Positions 5,854-12,694 of a stretch of 12,694 nucleotides of DNA are shown here, piece by piece. Positions within the stretch are counted from its first letter, which is position 1. Each line of letters begins with the position of its first letter. Under the pieces are notes generated by a model that worked only from the letters and a program-made list of their open reading frames with translations, searched no databases and had not been told where the DNA came from. The position numbers were made by a program, and so were the translations under genes. This stretch comes from Panacagrimonas sp. (lineage in GTDB: Bacteria; Pseudomonadota; Gammaproteobacteria; Nevskiales; Nevskiaceae). The DNA lies in assembly GCA_021773655.1 (NCBI GenBank), contig JAJFJX010000316.1:1-12694 (forward strand), read 5' to 3'.

Positions 5854-8800
5854 TCAGTCGCAGGCCGGCGCGGTATCGGCCGCGGCGCGCTGCAGGGCGT
5901 CGCCGTGCAGCGACCAGCCGGACCGGCACGCCACACGCGCACGGATTGCGTCGGCATCGCGCCGCTCGTAGGGCAGGTTCCAGAGCCGCAGGGCGCCGTC
6001 GAAACCGCTGGTCAGCAGCGCTGACCCGGCGGGGTCCAGGGCCCAGTCCCAGATCAGGTTCTCGTGCGCGCCGATCAGGGCGATGGGCTGCTTTCGCGCC
6101 TGATCCCAGACGCGCACCCGCCCGTCGTATCCAAGAGTGATCAGCATCTGCTCGCGCAGCGGCACAAGGCCGACCACGCCATCGTCCAGCGTGCCGGCCA
6201 GACGCGCCTCGGCCTGGGGCCCGTCCTTGAAATAGAACCTGCCGGCTTCGGTGGCCAATGCCCAGGTGCCGTTGGCGCGAACCACCGCCTCCCAGGCCGC
6301 ATCGCCGGGTGGAACCGGCATGCGGTCGACCACCTCGCCACTGCGCAGGTCCACCCAGGCGGCATCGGCCTGGGGTTGACGTGCGATTGCCAGCCACGGC
6401 AGGTTGCCGGCGTAGCCCAGGCGCACGAGCGCGGCGGTCTGCGGCGCATGGTGCAGGCGCTGCTGCAGGCTGTGCGCGTCCCACAGCCAGGTCTGACCGT
6501 CGGCACAGGCGGTCATGAACGAGTCGCGATCAGGCGCCAGCACCAGCTCGTACACCGGGCAGGCATGAACCAGGGTGGTTCGCAGGCTGCAATCCGCAGC
6601 ATTCCAGACCCGGGTCTCGGTGAGGCCATCGGCGCTGTGTTCGGCCACGCTCAGCACCGCCCGCCCGGCATCGACGAACGCCACACGGAACAGATTGTCG
6701 GCGCCGCTGGCGGCCTCGCACACCGCCTGCTGCTGCGCCAGGTTCCAGATGCGCAACTGACCGGCGCGATCACCAGCGGCCAGGCGCCGGCCGTCGCCGT
6801 CCACCGCCAGTGAAACGACCTGTGCTTCGCCGTTGTGCCAGACCGTCACCGGATGCGCGCCGTCCGCCGCGGTCAGGTGCAGCTTCCCACCGTCACCGGC
6901 ATATACCGCCTGCCGGCTTTGCGCAATCCACTCGGCGGCGATGATGCGGCCGGCATAGGCGTGTTCGGCAAGCTGGTGGATGGGCAGTTTCCATTGGCGG
7001 ATGCGGCCGCTCCAGTCGGCGATGGCCAGACGCGAGCCGTCCGAGCTGCGCGCCAGGCCGGACAGCCGGGCGTTGCTGTGTTCGAACACGGTCTGGCGGT
7101 GGCGGCCGGCGACCTGCCACCAGTCCCCCTGGTCGGTGATCAGGCTGTGACCGGCGTCGAAGAGCTCGGCCGTGGCCAGGCCGAACAGTGCGCCCGGCAG
7201 GTCGAAGTGCTGCAGGCCGCGCTGCAGGTCCCAGACCTTGTAGCCATTGCGGCCGATCACCAGCATTCGCTGACCGTCGTCAGAAAAGCGCAGGTCGATG
7301 ATGCCCAGGGCGTCGGCGGCAAAGGCCAGTTCCTGGTGGCCGCTGGCAGCGTTCCAGACGCGCAGGTCGCCGTCGGCGCCGATGGCGATCAGACGAGTCC
7401 CGCGCGGGCAGAAGGTTGCCGCCGTCACCCCCTTGGGCAGGCGTCCGGGCAGGGCCCGCAGGGTTCGGCCGTCGCGCGCGTCCCACAGCCGGACCCGGCC
7501 CTGCGCATCGCCGGTGACGATGCTTTGGCCGTCCGGACTGAAGCTGGCGGCGCGGATGTGGGTGTCGGGCGCGATCCGGAAGGCGAGTCTGGCGTCCCGC
7601 CAGTGCCGGACCTCGGCCCCGTTGCGTTGCGGCAGGTCGGCCAGCACCACCCGCCGTCCTTCTGGATCCAGCGGCGTGCCAATCAGGCCGGCGTGTCCGG
7701 CCAGGCGCGCCAGGCGCTGACCGGTGAGGCTGTCCCAGACGCCGGTGTTGGGATCGGCCCGGGTCCAGTAGGTGCTGTCGCCACGATCGAAGCCGCTGAC
7801 CAGCAAGTGTCGGCCGTCTGGCAGCCAGCGCAGCAGACGCGGGTCCTTGGGCAGGCCCTGCAACTCGGCCAGGCGCTCGCCGCTGGCCACATCCCAGATG
7901 CCGGCGCGGTCGACCTGCGGCACGTAGTCGCCGGCCTCGGCGAGGGTGTTCAGTGGAACATCCACCGGCGCCACCAGCCGCGTGCCGTCCGGACTGAACA
8001 GCGGCCGGCGCACGGGCCCGCCGGTGTCGATGCGCAGGGGCAGTTGCGCATCCAGCGGCGCCATCGCCCGGCCGAGCATCAAGCGCAGTGCCGGTGTGTC
8101 GAGGCCCAGGCGATAGGCTTCGGCCAGGTACACCGCGGCGCGCATGTCGTGACCGGCGAGCAGTTCCTTGCGACCCGACTCGTAGACCTTCTCGATGTGC
8201 GCGGCCAGGGCCTGTTCGCGCCGGTAGCGCTCAAACGCGCCCCAGGCGCCGACCACCGCGATCATCAGCGCGGCCAGCGCCGCAACATTGCGCAGCCCCT
8301 GCCAGAGGCGCCGCCGGCGTTCGCGCTGACGCAAGTCGTCGAACCCCAGGCCGAGCATGCCGGCCAGCAGCTTGAGCAGGGCGTCGCGACGGCCGTCGGC
8401 GTGTGCTCGGGCGTCGGCGGCGATCAACTCGACCGGTGCTTCGAGCAGATTGCCTTGCCCATCGACCTTGAACCTGAGCGCGGCGGGAAAGCACTGCGCC
8501 GGTCCGGGGCCGGGCTCGCCGTCAACGATCAACGCCAGCACGCGGTCCTCGCGACCCAGCGACTTGAAATAACGGATCTCCTCCTGCAGCCAGCGCGAGT
8601 TCGCCGCGCGCGGCGAGCAGATCACGATCAGGTAACGCGATTCGCGCAGGGCCTGGTTGAGCACCGCGCCGAGTTCGGCCGAGGTCGACAGCTCCTCGCG
8701 ATCACGGAACACCGGCAGTAACCGGTGCGGGATGCTGCCATCACGGTGCGGACGGCCGACCAGCCGACGTGGCACGCGCCAGGCCTCGATGGACCGGTGC

Positions 8801-8880
8801 AGACACTTGGCCCAGGCCTCGTCGGCGTGGCTGTAGCTGATGAACGCCCAGTAGCGGCAAGGTGCCAGGCCGGGGCTCAT
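5854..8880 (-). CDS. TIR-TM-WD40 protein B (second gene of tandem pair)
   Basis: 1008-residue predicted membrane protein. TIR domain about 9-155: YWAFISYSHADEAW strand/loop, FRDREELSTSAELG region, then SRWLQEEIR with W97-x3-E101, the spacing of the SARM1 catalytic glutamate, so NAD+ cleavage is likely. A basic DDLRQRERRRRLW block (181-193) leads into one membrane helix (about 198-216). A helical linker follows (AAVYLAEAYRLG...LGRAMAPLDA), then WD40 repeats to the C-terminus with signatures ending at 330, 383, 468, 510, 551, 630, 713, 760, 801, 926 and 968, enough for about two propellers. The ATG at 8880 overlaps the stop of the upstream paralogue and starts one residue pattern in register with it (RYWAF at 9 in both); the 47-codon upstream extension is shadow sequence inside that gene. 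No Shine-Dalgarno is seen, consistent with coupled translation. Function (sensor-controlled NADase or signal synthase) is inferred. Confidence 0.88.
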   Translation of the reverse strand: MSPGLAPCRYWAFISYSHADEAWAKCLHRSIEAWRVPRRLVGRPHRDGSIPHRLLPVFRDREELSTSAELGAVLNQALRESRYLIVICSPRAANSRWLQEEIRYFKSLGREDRVLALIVDGEPGPGPAQCFPAALRFKVDGQGNLLEAPVELIAADARAHADGRRDALLKLLAGMLGLGFDDLRQRERRRRLWQGLRNVAALAALMIAVVGAWGAFERYRREQALAAHIEKVYESGRKELLAGHDMRAAVYLAEAYRLGLDTPALRLMLGRAMAPLDAQLPLRIDTGGPVRRPLFSPDGTRLVAPVDVPLNTLAEAGDYVPQVDRAGIWDVASGERLAELQGLPKDPRLLRWLPDGRHLLVSGFDRGDSTYWTRADPNTGVWDSLTGQRLARLAGHAGLIGTPLDPEGRRVVLADLPQRNGAEVRHWRDARLAFRIAPDTHIRAASFSPDGQSIVTGDAQGRVRLWDARDGRTLRALPGRLPKGVTAATFCPRGTRLIAIGADGDLRVWNAASGHQELAFAADALGIIDLRFSDDGQRMLVIGRNGYKVWDLQRGLQHFDLPGALFGLATAELFDAGHSLITDQGDWWQVAGRHRQTVFEHSNARLSGLARSSDGSRLAIADWSGRIRQWKLPIHQLAEHAYAGRIIAAEWIAQSRQAVYAGDGGKLHLTAADGAHPVTVWHNGEAQVVSLAVDGDGRRLAAGDRAGQLRIWNLAQQQAVCEAASGADNLFRVAFVDAGRAVLSVAEHSADGLTETRVWNAADCSLRTTLVHACPVYELVLAPDRDSFMTACADGQTWLWDAHSLQQRLHHAPQTAALVRLGYAGNLPWLAIARQPQADAAWVDLRSGEVVDRMPVPPGDAAWEAVVRANGTWALATEAGRFYFKDGPQAEARLAGTLDDGVVGLVPLREQMLITLGYDGRVRVWDQARKQPIALIGAHENLIWDWALDPAGSALLTSGFDGALRLWNLPYERRDADAIRARVACRSGWSLHGDALQRAAADTAPACD
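8804..8857 (-). repeat. 54-bp identical segment shared by the two TIR genes, copy B
   Basis: Identical base for base to 11860-11913 and coding the start of the TIR domain (RYWAFISYSHADEAWAK). A further identical 24 bp (8755-8778 with 11811-11834) lies at the same 3056-bp offset. This marks tandem duplication or gene conversion. Confidence 0.9.
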
Positions 8881-11800
8881 GGCAGTGACGTCAGCCCGGC
8901 GCAGTCCGCTGCATCGGCATTGCGCGCTACCAGCGCAAGGCCCTGGAGCTGCCAAGGCACGGCGCAGGCCAGGCGGCGCTCGATCTGCGCCAGGCCGCGG
9001 GTCTCCAGCGAGATGTCCCACAGCCGCAAGGCATCGTCCAGGCGATGGCGCACCAGCAGCCGGGTGCCCTCGGCGCCAAAGGCAACTTCGAGGATCTTGT
9101 CGTGTTGCAGGTCGATGTGGTCCAGCACCCGCCCGCTGTCCACATCGCGCAGCACCACCCTGCCGTCGTCGTCGCCGCTGGCTAGCAGGCGGCTGGCGGC
9201 GTCGAACTGCAGGGTGGTCACCGGCCGCAGGTGGTCGCGGGTCACGCGTGTGAGACCGCTGCGCGGGTTCCAGGTCAGGATCGCGCCGTCCACCGTGGCG
9301 GCCGCCACCCAGGCGCCGTCGTCGCTCAAGGCGAGTTCGCTGAGCAAGCCCAGCTGCAGGCCAGGGGCCTGGACATCGAGCTGGCTCAGCTCTTGCCCCG
9401 AACGCAGGTCGTATAGCGTCAGGGCACCGCCATCGATCGACCGCAGGAGGCGGTGTCGGTCGGCGGAGATCGCGAATGCCCCCGGGCCGGGCGTATCGCC
9501 ACCGATTCTGATGGCCTTGCCAGGGGCATCCAGATCGCGGATTCGAATGTGTCCCCGGGCGTCGATGGACAGCAGCCGATGACCGGGCGGCAGCAGGCGC
9601 AGATTGCCCGCCGAGGGCTCGAGGTCGATCTGCTGAAGGCGCTCGCCGCTCAGCCCGTCGAGCACGAGGGCGGCGGCGCCCGGGCGTTGCACGACGACCC
9701 AGGTAGTGTGTCGATGGGTCGTGAGTCTGGCGGCTGGGTGCTCGGGATCGGCGTCGAGCGTCCAGGTGGGTGCATCGGAGCGTCCGTCCCAGCCGATGAT
9801 GCGGCCGCTGCTGTCCAGCGACACGCTGGCATCAGTGCCGGCGAGCGGCACCAGCGAGATGACGGAACTCGCGTGGGCCTCGATGGCGGCCACCGGCTCG
9901 CCACGGTCCTGCGTCCAGCGGCGCAGAGCGCCGTCGGCACCGCCGCTGATCCAGTAACGGCCGTTCGCAGCAGCCGCCATGGCGCCGACGCCCGGCGATT
10001 CGGCGGGGTGACGGTAGCGGCCATGCTGCAGGCGCCCTAGCGGTCTGCGCAGGTGCTCGGTGTCCAGCCAGCGCAGCCGACCGTTGCGGGTGACGATCAG
10101 GATGCGCGGCTCCCCGGGCACGAAGCGCATCTCCGCGCTGGCCTCGGCGTCCACGTCCAGGCGGTATTCGAGACCTTGTTCCGGGACCGACCATAGGCCC
10201 GGGCCGCCCTCTCGGTGCTGCGCCAGGACCCGCCCACCGCTGGAGTCGAGATCGGCGTCATCGTTGAACCCGCCGAAAGCTTCGCTATGGAATACCGCCT
10301 GACCGCGTTCGAGGTCCCAGACCCGCGCGCCGTCGATGCTGGTGGTCAGCCAGTAGCGCTGCGCGGCGTGGTCGATGGCCAGCGCAAACAGGCTATGGCT
10401 GCCCAGCGCATCGAGTAATTGCCCACTGGCGCCATCCCACAGTCGGACGGCACCCGCCTCGTTGACACTGAGCAGTTCCATGCCGCGCCCACTCCAGTAC
10501 ACCGACTGGGCAATGCGCTGTCGGGGTGCGATGCGCCGCATCGGCCGGTAGGTGCCGGCATCCCAGAGCACGATCTCGCCGGCCCCCTCGCCGCCGGTGG
10601 CGATGTGGCGGCCGTCGGGTGAATAAGTTGCTGCGGTGTTGCCGTCGGCCGTCTCGAGTCGTGCGACCACGGCGGCGTCGGCCAGCCTCACCACGGCGGT
10701 CCAGGCCTTGGCGCTGTCCTCGTCGGGGGCGGGGACCCGGGTGACCAGGGCGTGCCGACCGTCCGGGCTCAGCGAGTTTCCCGTACCCCCCCAGACCGTG
10801 CCGGGGAGGCTGCCGACCACCTGGCGGCCGGCCAGGTCGAGCACCGTGGTGATCGCCTCGTAAGGGTGGGCTTGCGTGCTCGTCGCCCCGGAGATCACAG
10901 CGTGGCCGGCATCGGTGTCGAGTCGCGGCGCACCAAAGAAGGCCTGCTGCGGGATCTCGAAGCGTCCAAGCCGGAGCCCGGTGTCGAGGTCCCACCAGCT
11001 CGCCGATCCGGCGTTGACCGTCAGCAGGTGCCGGCCGTCGTTCGCCAGCGCCGATCGCACGACGACCTCGCCCAGGTCGAGCCAGCGCGGGAGCACCGCG
11101 TCCACCGGACGCATGGCCCGCGCCAGCGGGTAGCGCAGCGCCGAGGTGTCGCGACCGCCGCGCAGGACTTCGGCCAGGTAGACCGCGGCCCGGGCATGGC
11201 GGTTTTCGCGCAGTTCCTGGCGACCGAGTTGTTCCAAACGGTCCAGCCTGGCTTGCTCCACGCGCTGGATTTCGCGGCGCTCGAACCCGCCCCACATGGC
11301 CACCAGCAGCCCCACGCCGGCCAGGGCCGCGACCCCCGCCTGTACGCGCGCCCACAGCCGGCGCCGGCGTTCGCGCTGACGCAGATCGTCGTAGCCCACT
11401 TCCAGCAGACCGGCCAGCAGCTTGAGCCGCGCACCGTGCTTGTGGTCGGCAAAGGGCCGCGCGTCAGCGGCAATGGGCTCGGCAGGCGCGTCGGTAAGCT
11501 GGCCGTGCGCGTCGACCTGTCGGCGCAGGGCGAGCGGGAAGCATTCCAGAGCGGGCTCGGCGGCGTTGGGCTGGCCGTCGACAATCAGCGCCAGCACCCG
11601 GTCCTGGCCGCCGCGCGACTTGTAGCGGCGGATCTCGGCTTCAACCCAGGCCGATTTTGCCGCCGCCGGCGAGCACACCCCGACCAGATAGCGTGACTCC
11701 CGCAGCGCAGCCTCGATGACGCTGCCCAGCTCGGCTGCAGAGGACAGTTCGTCGCGGTCGCGGAACACCGGGAACAGTCTCCGCGGGCGCGGCCCGAAGC

Positions 11801-11936
11801 GGGTCGGCCCGCCGACCAGCCGACGTGGCACGCGGTAAGTTTCCAGCGCCCCGTGCAGCCACTTGGCCCAGGCCTCGTCGGCGTGGCTGTAGCTGATGAA
11901 CGCCCAGTAGCGGTGGCGGTCGGGTTCGCCTTTCAT
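8877..11936 (-). CDS. TIR-TM-WD40 protein A (first gene of tandem pair)
   Basis: 1019-residue predicted membrane protein, paralogous along its length to the gene after it. TIR domain about 9-155: RYWAFISYSHADEAWAKWLH, FRDRDELSSAAELG, then SAWVEAEIRRYKS with W97-x3-E101 (putative NADase glutamate), and RVLALIVDGQP. Basic RERRRRLW (188-195) precedes one membrane helix (about 199-218), followed by a charged helical linker (REIQRVEQARLDRLEQLGRQ) and HARAAVYLAEVLRGG. WD40-type repeats fill 290-990, with signatures at 314-316, 457-459, 499-501, 539-541, 715-717, 841-843, 889-890, 929-931 and 972-974. Both paralogues end in a short ERRLAC..PW.LQG-like tail. The ATG at 11936 has a possible GGGAG 11 nt upstream. 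First gene of a two-gene operon, divergent from the SLOG-like gene. It is not SIR2-, STAND- or kinase-linked in view; the role is inferred. Confidence 0.9.
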   Translation of the reverse strand: MKGEPDRHRYWAFISYSHADEAWAKWLHGALETYRVPRRLVGGPTRFGPRPRRLFPVFRDRDELSSAAELGSVIEAALRESRYLVGVCSPAAAKSAWVEAEIRRYKSRGGQDRVLALIVDGQPNAAEPALECFPLALRRQVDAHGQLTDAPAEPIAADARPFADHKHGARLKLLAGLLEVGYDDLRQRERRRRLWARVQAGVAALAGVGLLVAMWGGFERREIQRVEQARLDRLEQLGRQELRENRHARAAVYLAEVLRGGRDTSALRYPLARAMRPVDAVLPRWLDLGEVVVRSALANDGRHLLTVNAGSASWWDLDTGLRLGRFEIPQQAFFGAPRLDTDAGHAVISGATSTQAHPYEAITTVLDLAGRQVVGSLPGTVWGGTGNSLSPDGRHALVTRVPAPDEDSAKAWTAVVRLADAAVVARLETADGNTAATYSPDGRHIATGGEGAGEIVLWDAGTYRPMRRIAPRQRIAQSVYWSGRGMELLSVNEAGAVRLWDGASGQLLDALGSHSLFALAIDHAAQRYWLTTSIDGARVWDLERGQAVFHSEAFGGFNDDADLDSSGGRVLAQHREGGPGLWSVPEQGLEYRLDVDAEASAEMRFVPGEPRILIVTRNGRLRWLDTEHLRRPLGRLQHGRYRHPAESPGVGAMAAAANGRYWISGGADGALRRWTQDRGEPVAAIEAHASSVISLVPLAGTDASVSLDSSGRIIGWDGRSDAPTWTLDADPEHPAARLTTHRHTTWVVVQRPGAAALVLDGLSGERLQQIDLEPSAGNLRLLPPGHRLLSIDARGHIRIRDLDAPGKAIRIGGDTPGPGAFAISADRHRLLRSIDGGALTLYDLRSGQELSQLDVQAPGLQLGLLSELALSDDGAWVAAATVDGAILTWNPRSGLTRVTRDHLRPVTTLQFDAASRLLASGDDDGRVVLRDVDSGRVLDHIDLQHDKILEVAFGAEGTRLLVRHRLDDALRLWDISLETRGLAQIERRLACAVPWQLQGLALVARNADAADCAGLTSLP
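11860..11913 (-). repeat. 54-bp identical segment shared by the two TIR genes, copy A
   Basis: Partner of 8804-8857. Outside the TIR/TM part the two genes soon lose such long identity, and their WD40 halves align only loosely. Confidence 0.9.
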
Positions 11937-11971
11937 CCCCCGTAGTGCTCCCGGAAACCCCCTGAATGCCC

Positions 11972-11995
11972 ATCGGGTGCCATCTCGAACCCGAT
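11972..11995. promoter_or_regulatory. 7-10-7 inverted repeat, possible operator
   Basis: Perfect arms ATCGGGT (11972-11978) and ACCCGAT (11989-11995). It lies 36 bp upstream of the TIR gene start and just before the rightward TTGACG, so a bound regulator could act on both directions. Alternatively it is a hairpin followed by a short TTTCTT. Confidence 0.4.
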
Positions 11996-12029
11996 TTCTT
12001 GACGCCGGGCCGGTGGTCGCATGAGCCTT

Positions 12030-12042
12030 GGCACATGGTGCC
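12030..12042. promoter_or_regulatory. 13-bp dyad GGCAC-ATG-GTGCC
   Basis: Perfect 5-bp arms around ATG, 15 bp before the GTG start of the SLOG-like gene. It is close enough to affect initiation of transcription or translation, but short enough to be chance in GC-rich DNA. Confidence 0.25.
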
Positions 12043-12057
12043 TCAAATGCCGACCTC

Positions 12058-12694
12058 GTGAATCAGGTTCCGGATCCTCCGGTTCCCGCGTCGGCGGCAC
12101 CGGAAGGTTGCGGGTCACTGGGGCAGTGGCTTGAGCAGATCGACCGACAACGCCGCTCGCGCGATGTGCCCTACATCGTTGGCTGCAGCGGACATCTGAT
12201 GCTGAGTGCGGACGAGGAGGGCACGGCCAGCGCCGTGCTGACCGAGGAGGTGCTGCCAGAGATTCTGCGCCTGAGCCGCGGGCGTCGCCTCGTGTTGATG
12301 TGTGGCCTGGCACCCGGTGCGGACCTGCTGTTCCTGCGTGTCGCCGGCCGCTGGCTGGAATCGCGGCGCATTCCGTTCGCCCAGGTTGGCGTCCTGCCGG
12401 TGCCGGTGCGGATGCTCGAACAGGACTGGTCGCACAGAGCCAACCTGGAAGGCTACACGGTGTCCGGGCGCGATCGTGCGCAGTTGCTGGAGCAGTTGCA
12501 GGCCGCCGAGTCCGCCTGCGAGACGCGCATCGACCTGGCCGCAGGTGTCGACCCTGATCGACTGGCCACTGCCGCCGGCCGGCAGCAGCAGTACCGCTGG
12601 CTGGGCGCGGTCCTGGCCACCCGGACCGACGCCCTGCTCGCCGTGTTGCGACCCGGCATCCGCAGCCAGCCGGGCGGGACCTCGGAGGTCGTGC
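12058..12694 (+). CDS. SLOG-superfamily Rossmannoid nucleotide-binding protein (3' end outside window)
   Basis: 212 residues are visible and the frame is still open at the right edge. The visible part reads as one Rossmann-like domain: PYIVGCSGHLML (first strand and Gly loop, 39-49, compare the GVTGHR motif of related proteins), RLVLMCGLAPGADLLF (DprA/SLOG-like GAD motif at 87-89), GVLPVPVRMLEQDW (111-124), YRWLGAVLATRTDALLAVL, and finally PGGTSEVV with P205-GGT-x-E210, close to the PGGxGTxxE of LOG proteins. SLOG domains bind nucleotides, including NAD-derived signals. The start is uncertain: the GTG at 12058 is used, a TTG at 12028 is the only longer choice because TGA stands at 12022, and neither has a strong Shine-Dalgarno. 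Divergent arrangement with two TIR genes suggests a joint system. Related proteins often continue into membrane segments, which cannot be seen here. Confidence 0.7.
   Translation, partial: MNQVPDPPVPASAAPEGCGSLGQWLEQIDRQRRSRDVPYIVGCSGHLMLSADEEGTASAVLTEEVLPEILRLSRGRRLVLMCGLAPGADLLFLRVAGRWLESRRIPFAQVGVLPVPVRMLEQDWSHRANLEGYTVSGRDRAQLLEQLQAAESACETRIDLAAGVDPDRLATAAGRQQQYRWLGAVLATRTDALLAVLRPGIRSQPGGTSEVV

Larger units (their letters stand above)
11937..12057. promoter_or_regulatory. Divergent control region between TIR-WD40 operon and SLOG-like gene
   Basis: 121 bp that must hold promoters for both directions. It has an inverted repeat ATCGGGT-N10-ACCCGAT (11972-11995) and a smaller dyad GGCAC-ATG-GTGCC (12030-12042). 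A good rightward -35 candidate TTGACG lies at 11999-12004, but no convincing -10 sits 16-18 bp after it. No clear leftward promoter was recognised. Confidence 0.45.

Noticed and set aside
6835..8721. 628-codon open frame on the + strand
   Set aside because: It is antisense to TIR-WD40 gene B, whose TIR, membrane and WD40 motifs are clear. Its Gln/Ala/Gly/Arg-rich translation is typical of the complementary strand of GC-rich coding DNA.
10752..11696. 314-codon open frame on the + strand
   Set aside because: It is antisense to gene A and has the same shadow composition with no recognisable domain.
5854..11936. Thought of as TIR-STAND or NLR-like immune receptors
   Set aside because: No P-loop, Walker B or NACHT/NB-ARC motifs lie between the TIR and WD40 parts; only a membrane helix and helical linker are there.

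Overview
The window is GC-rich, densely coded DNA from a gammaproteobacterium, most likely of the Xanthomonadales/Lysobacterales. The arguments are high GC throughout, a SthA closely resembling the E. coli enzyme, a thyA-folA pair, and REP-like repeats of the 'TCATTCCGG...CCCGGAATCCAG' type that are common in that order. The taxonomic call is inference from composition and gene content, not from a search.

Left part (1-5023, all + strand): the 3' nine-tenths of sthA (soluble transhydrogenase) is followed by about 400 bp of non-coding DNA. That DNA holds a tandem copy of the last 64 bp of the sthA region and three REP-like hairpin units. Then comes a compact run of household genes: an atypical IscU-like protein and an IscA-type carrier overlapping by ATGA, then thyA, folA and a small single-POTRA Omp85 outer-membrane protein. 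The last three lie so close (17 and 4 bp apart) that they are probably co-transcribed.

Middle (5024-5790): a 326-bp gap with a perfect 14-bp palindrome and two small hairpins, then a small lysine-rich histone-H1-like protein built from short repeats.

Right part (5854-12694): two long, tandem, paralogous genes on the - strand (ATGA overlap) encode proteins of about 1,010-1,020 residues with the order TIR domain, one transmembrane helix, helical linker, WD40 repeats. Both TIR domains keep the W-x3-E glutamate expected of NAD-cleaving TIR enzymes. Diverging from them across a 121-bp gap with two dyad symmetries is a + strand gene, cut by the window edge, whose visible part looks like a SLOG-superfamily Rossmannoid nucleotide-binding domain (GCSGH, GLAPGAD and PGGT-x-E motifs). 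TIR enzymes making nucleotide signals and SLOG domains sensing them is the logic of Thoeris defence, so this divergent locus is the best candidate for an undescribed signalling or immunity system here. That function is inference; no experiment or search supports it.

No tRNA, rRNA, CRISPR array, transposase or integrase was seen.
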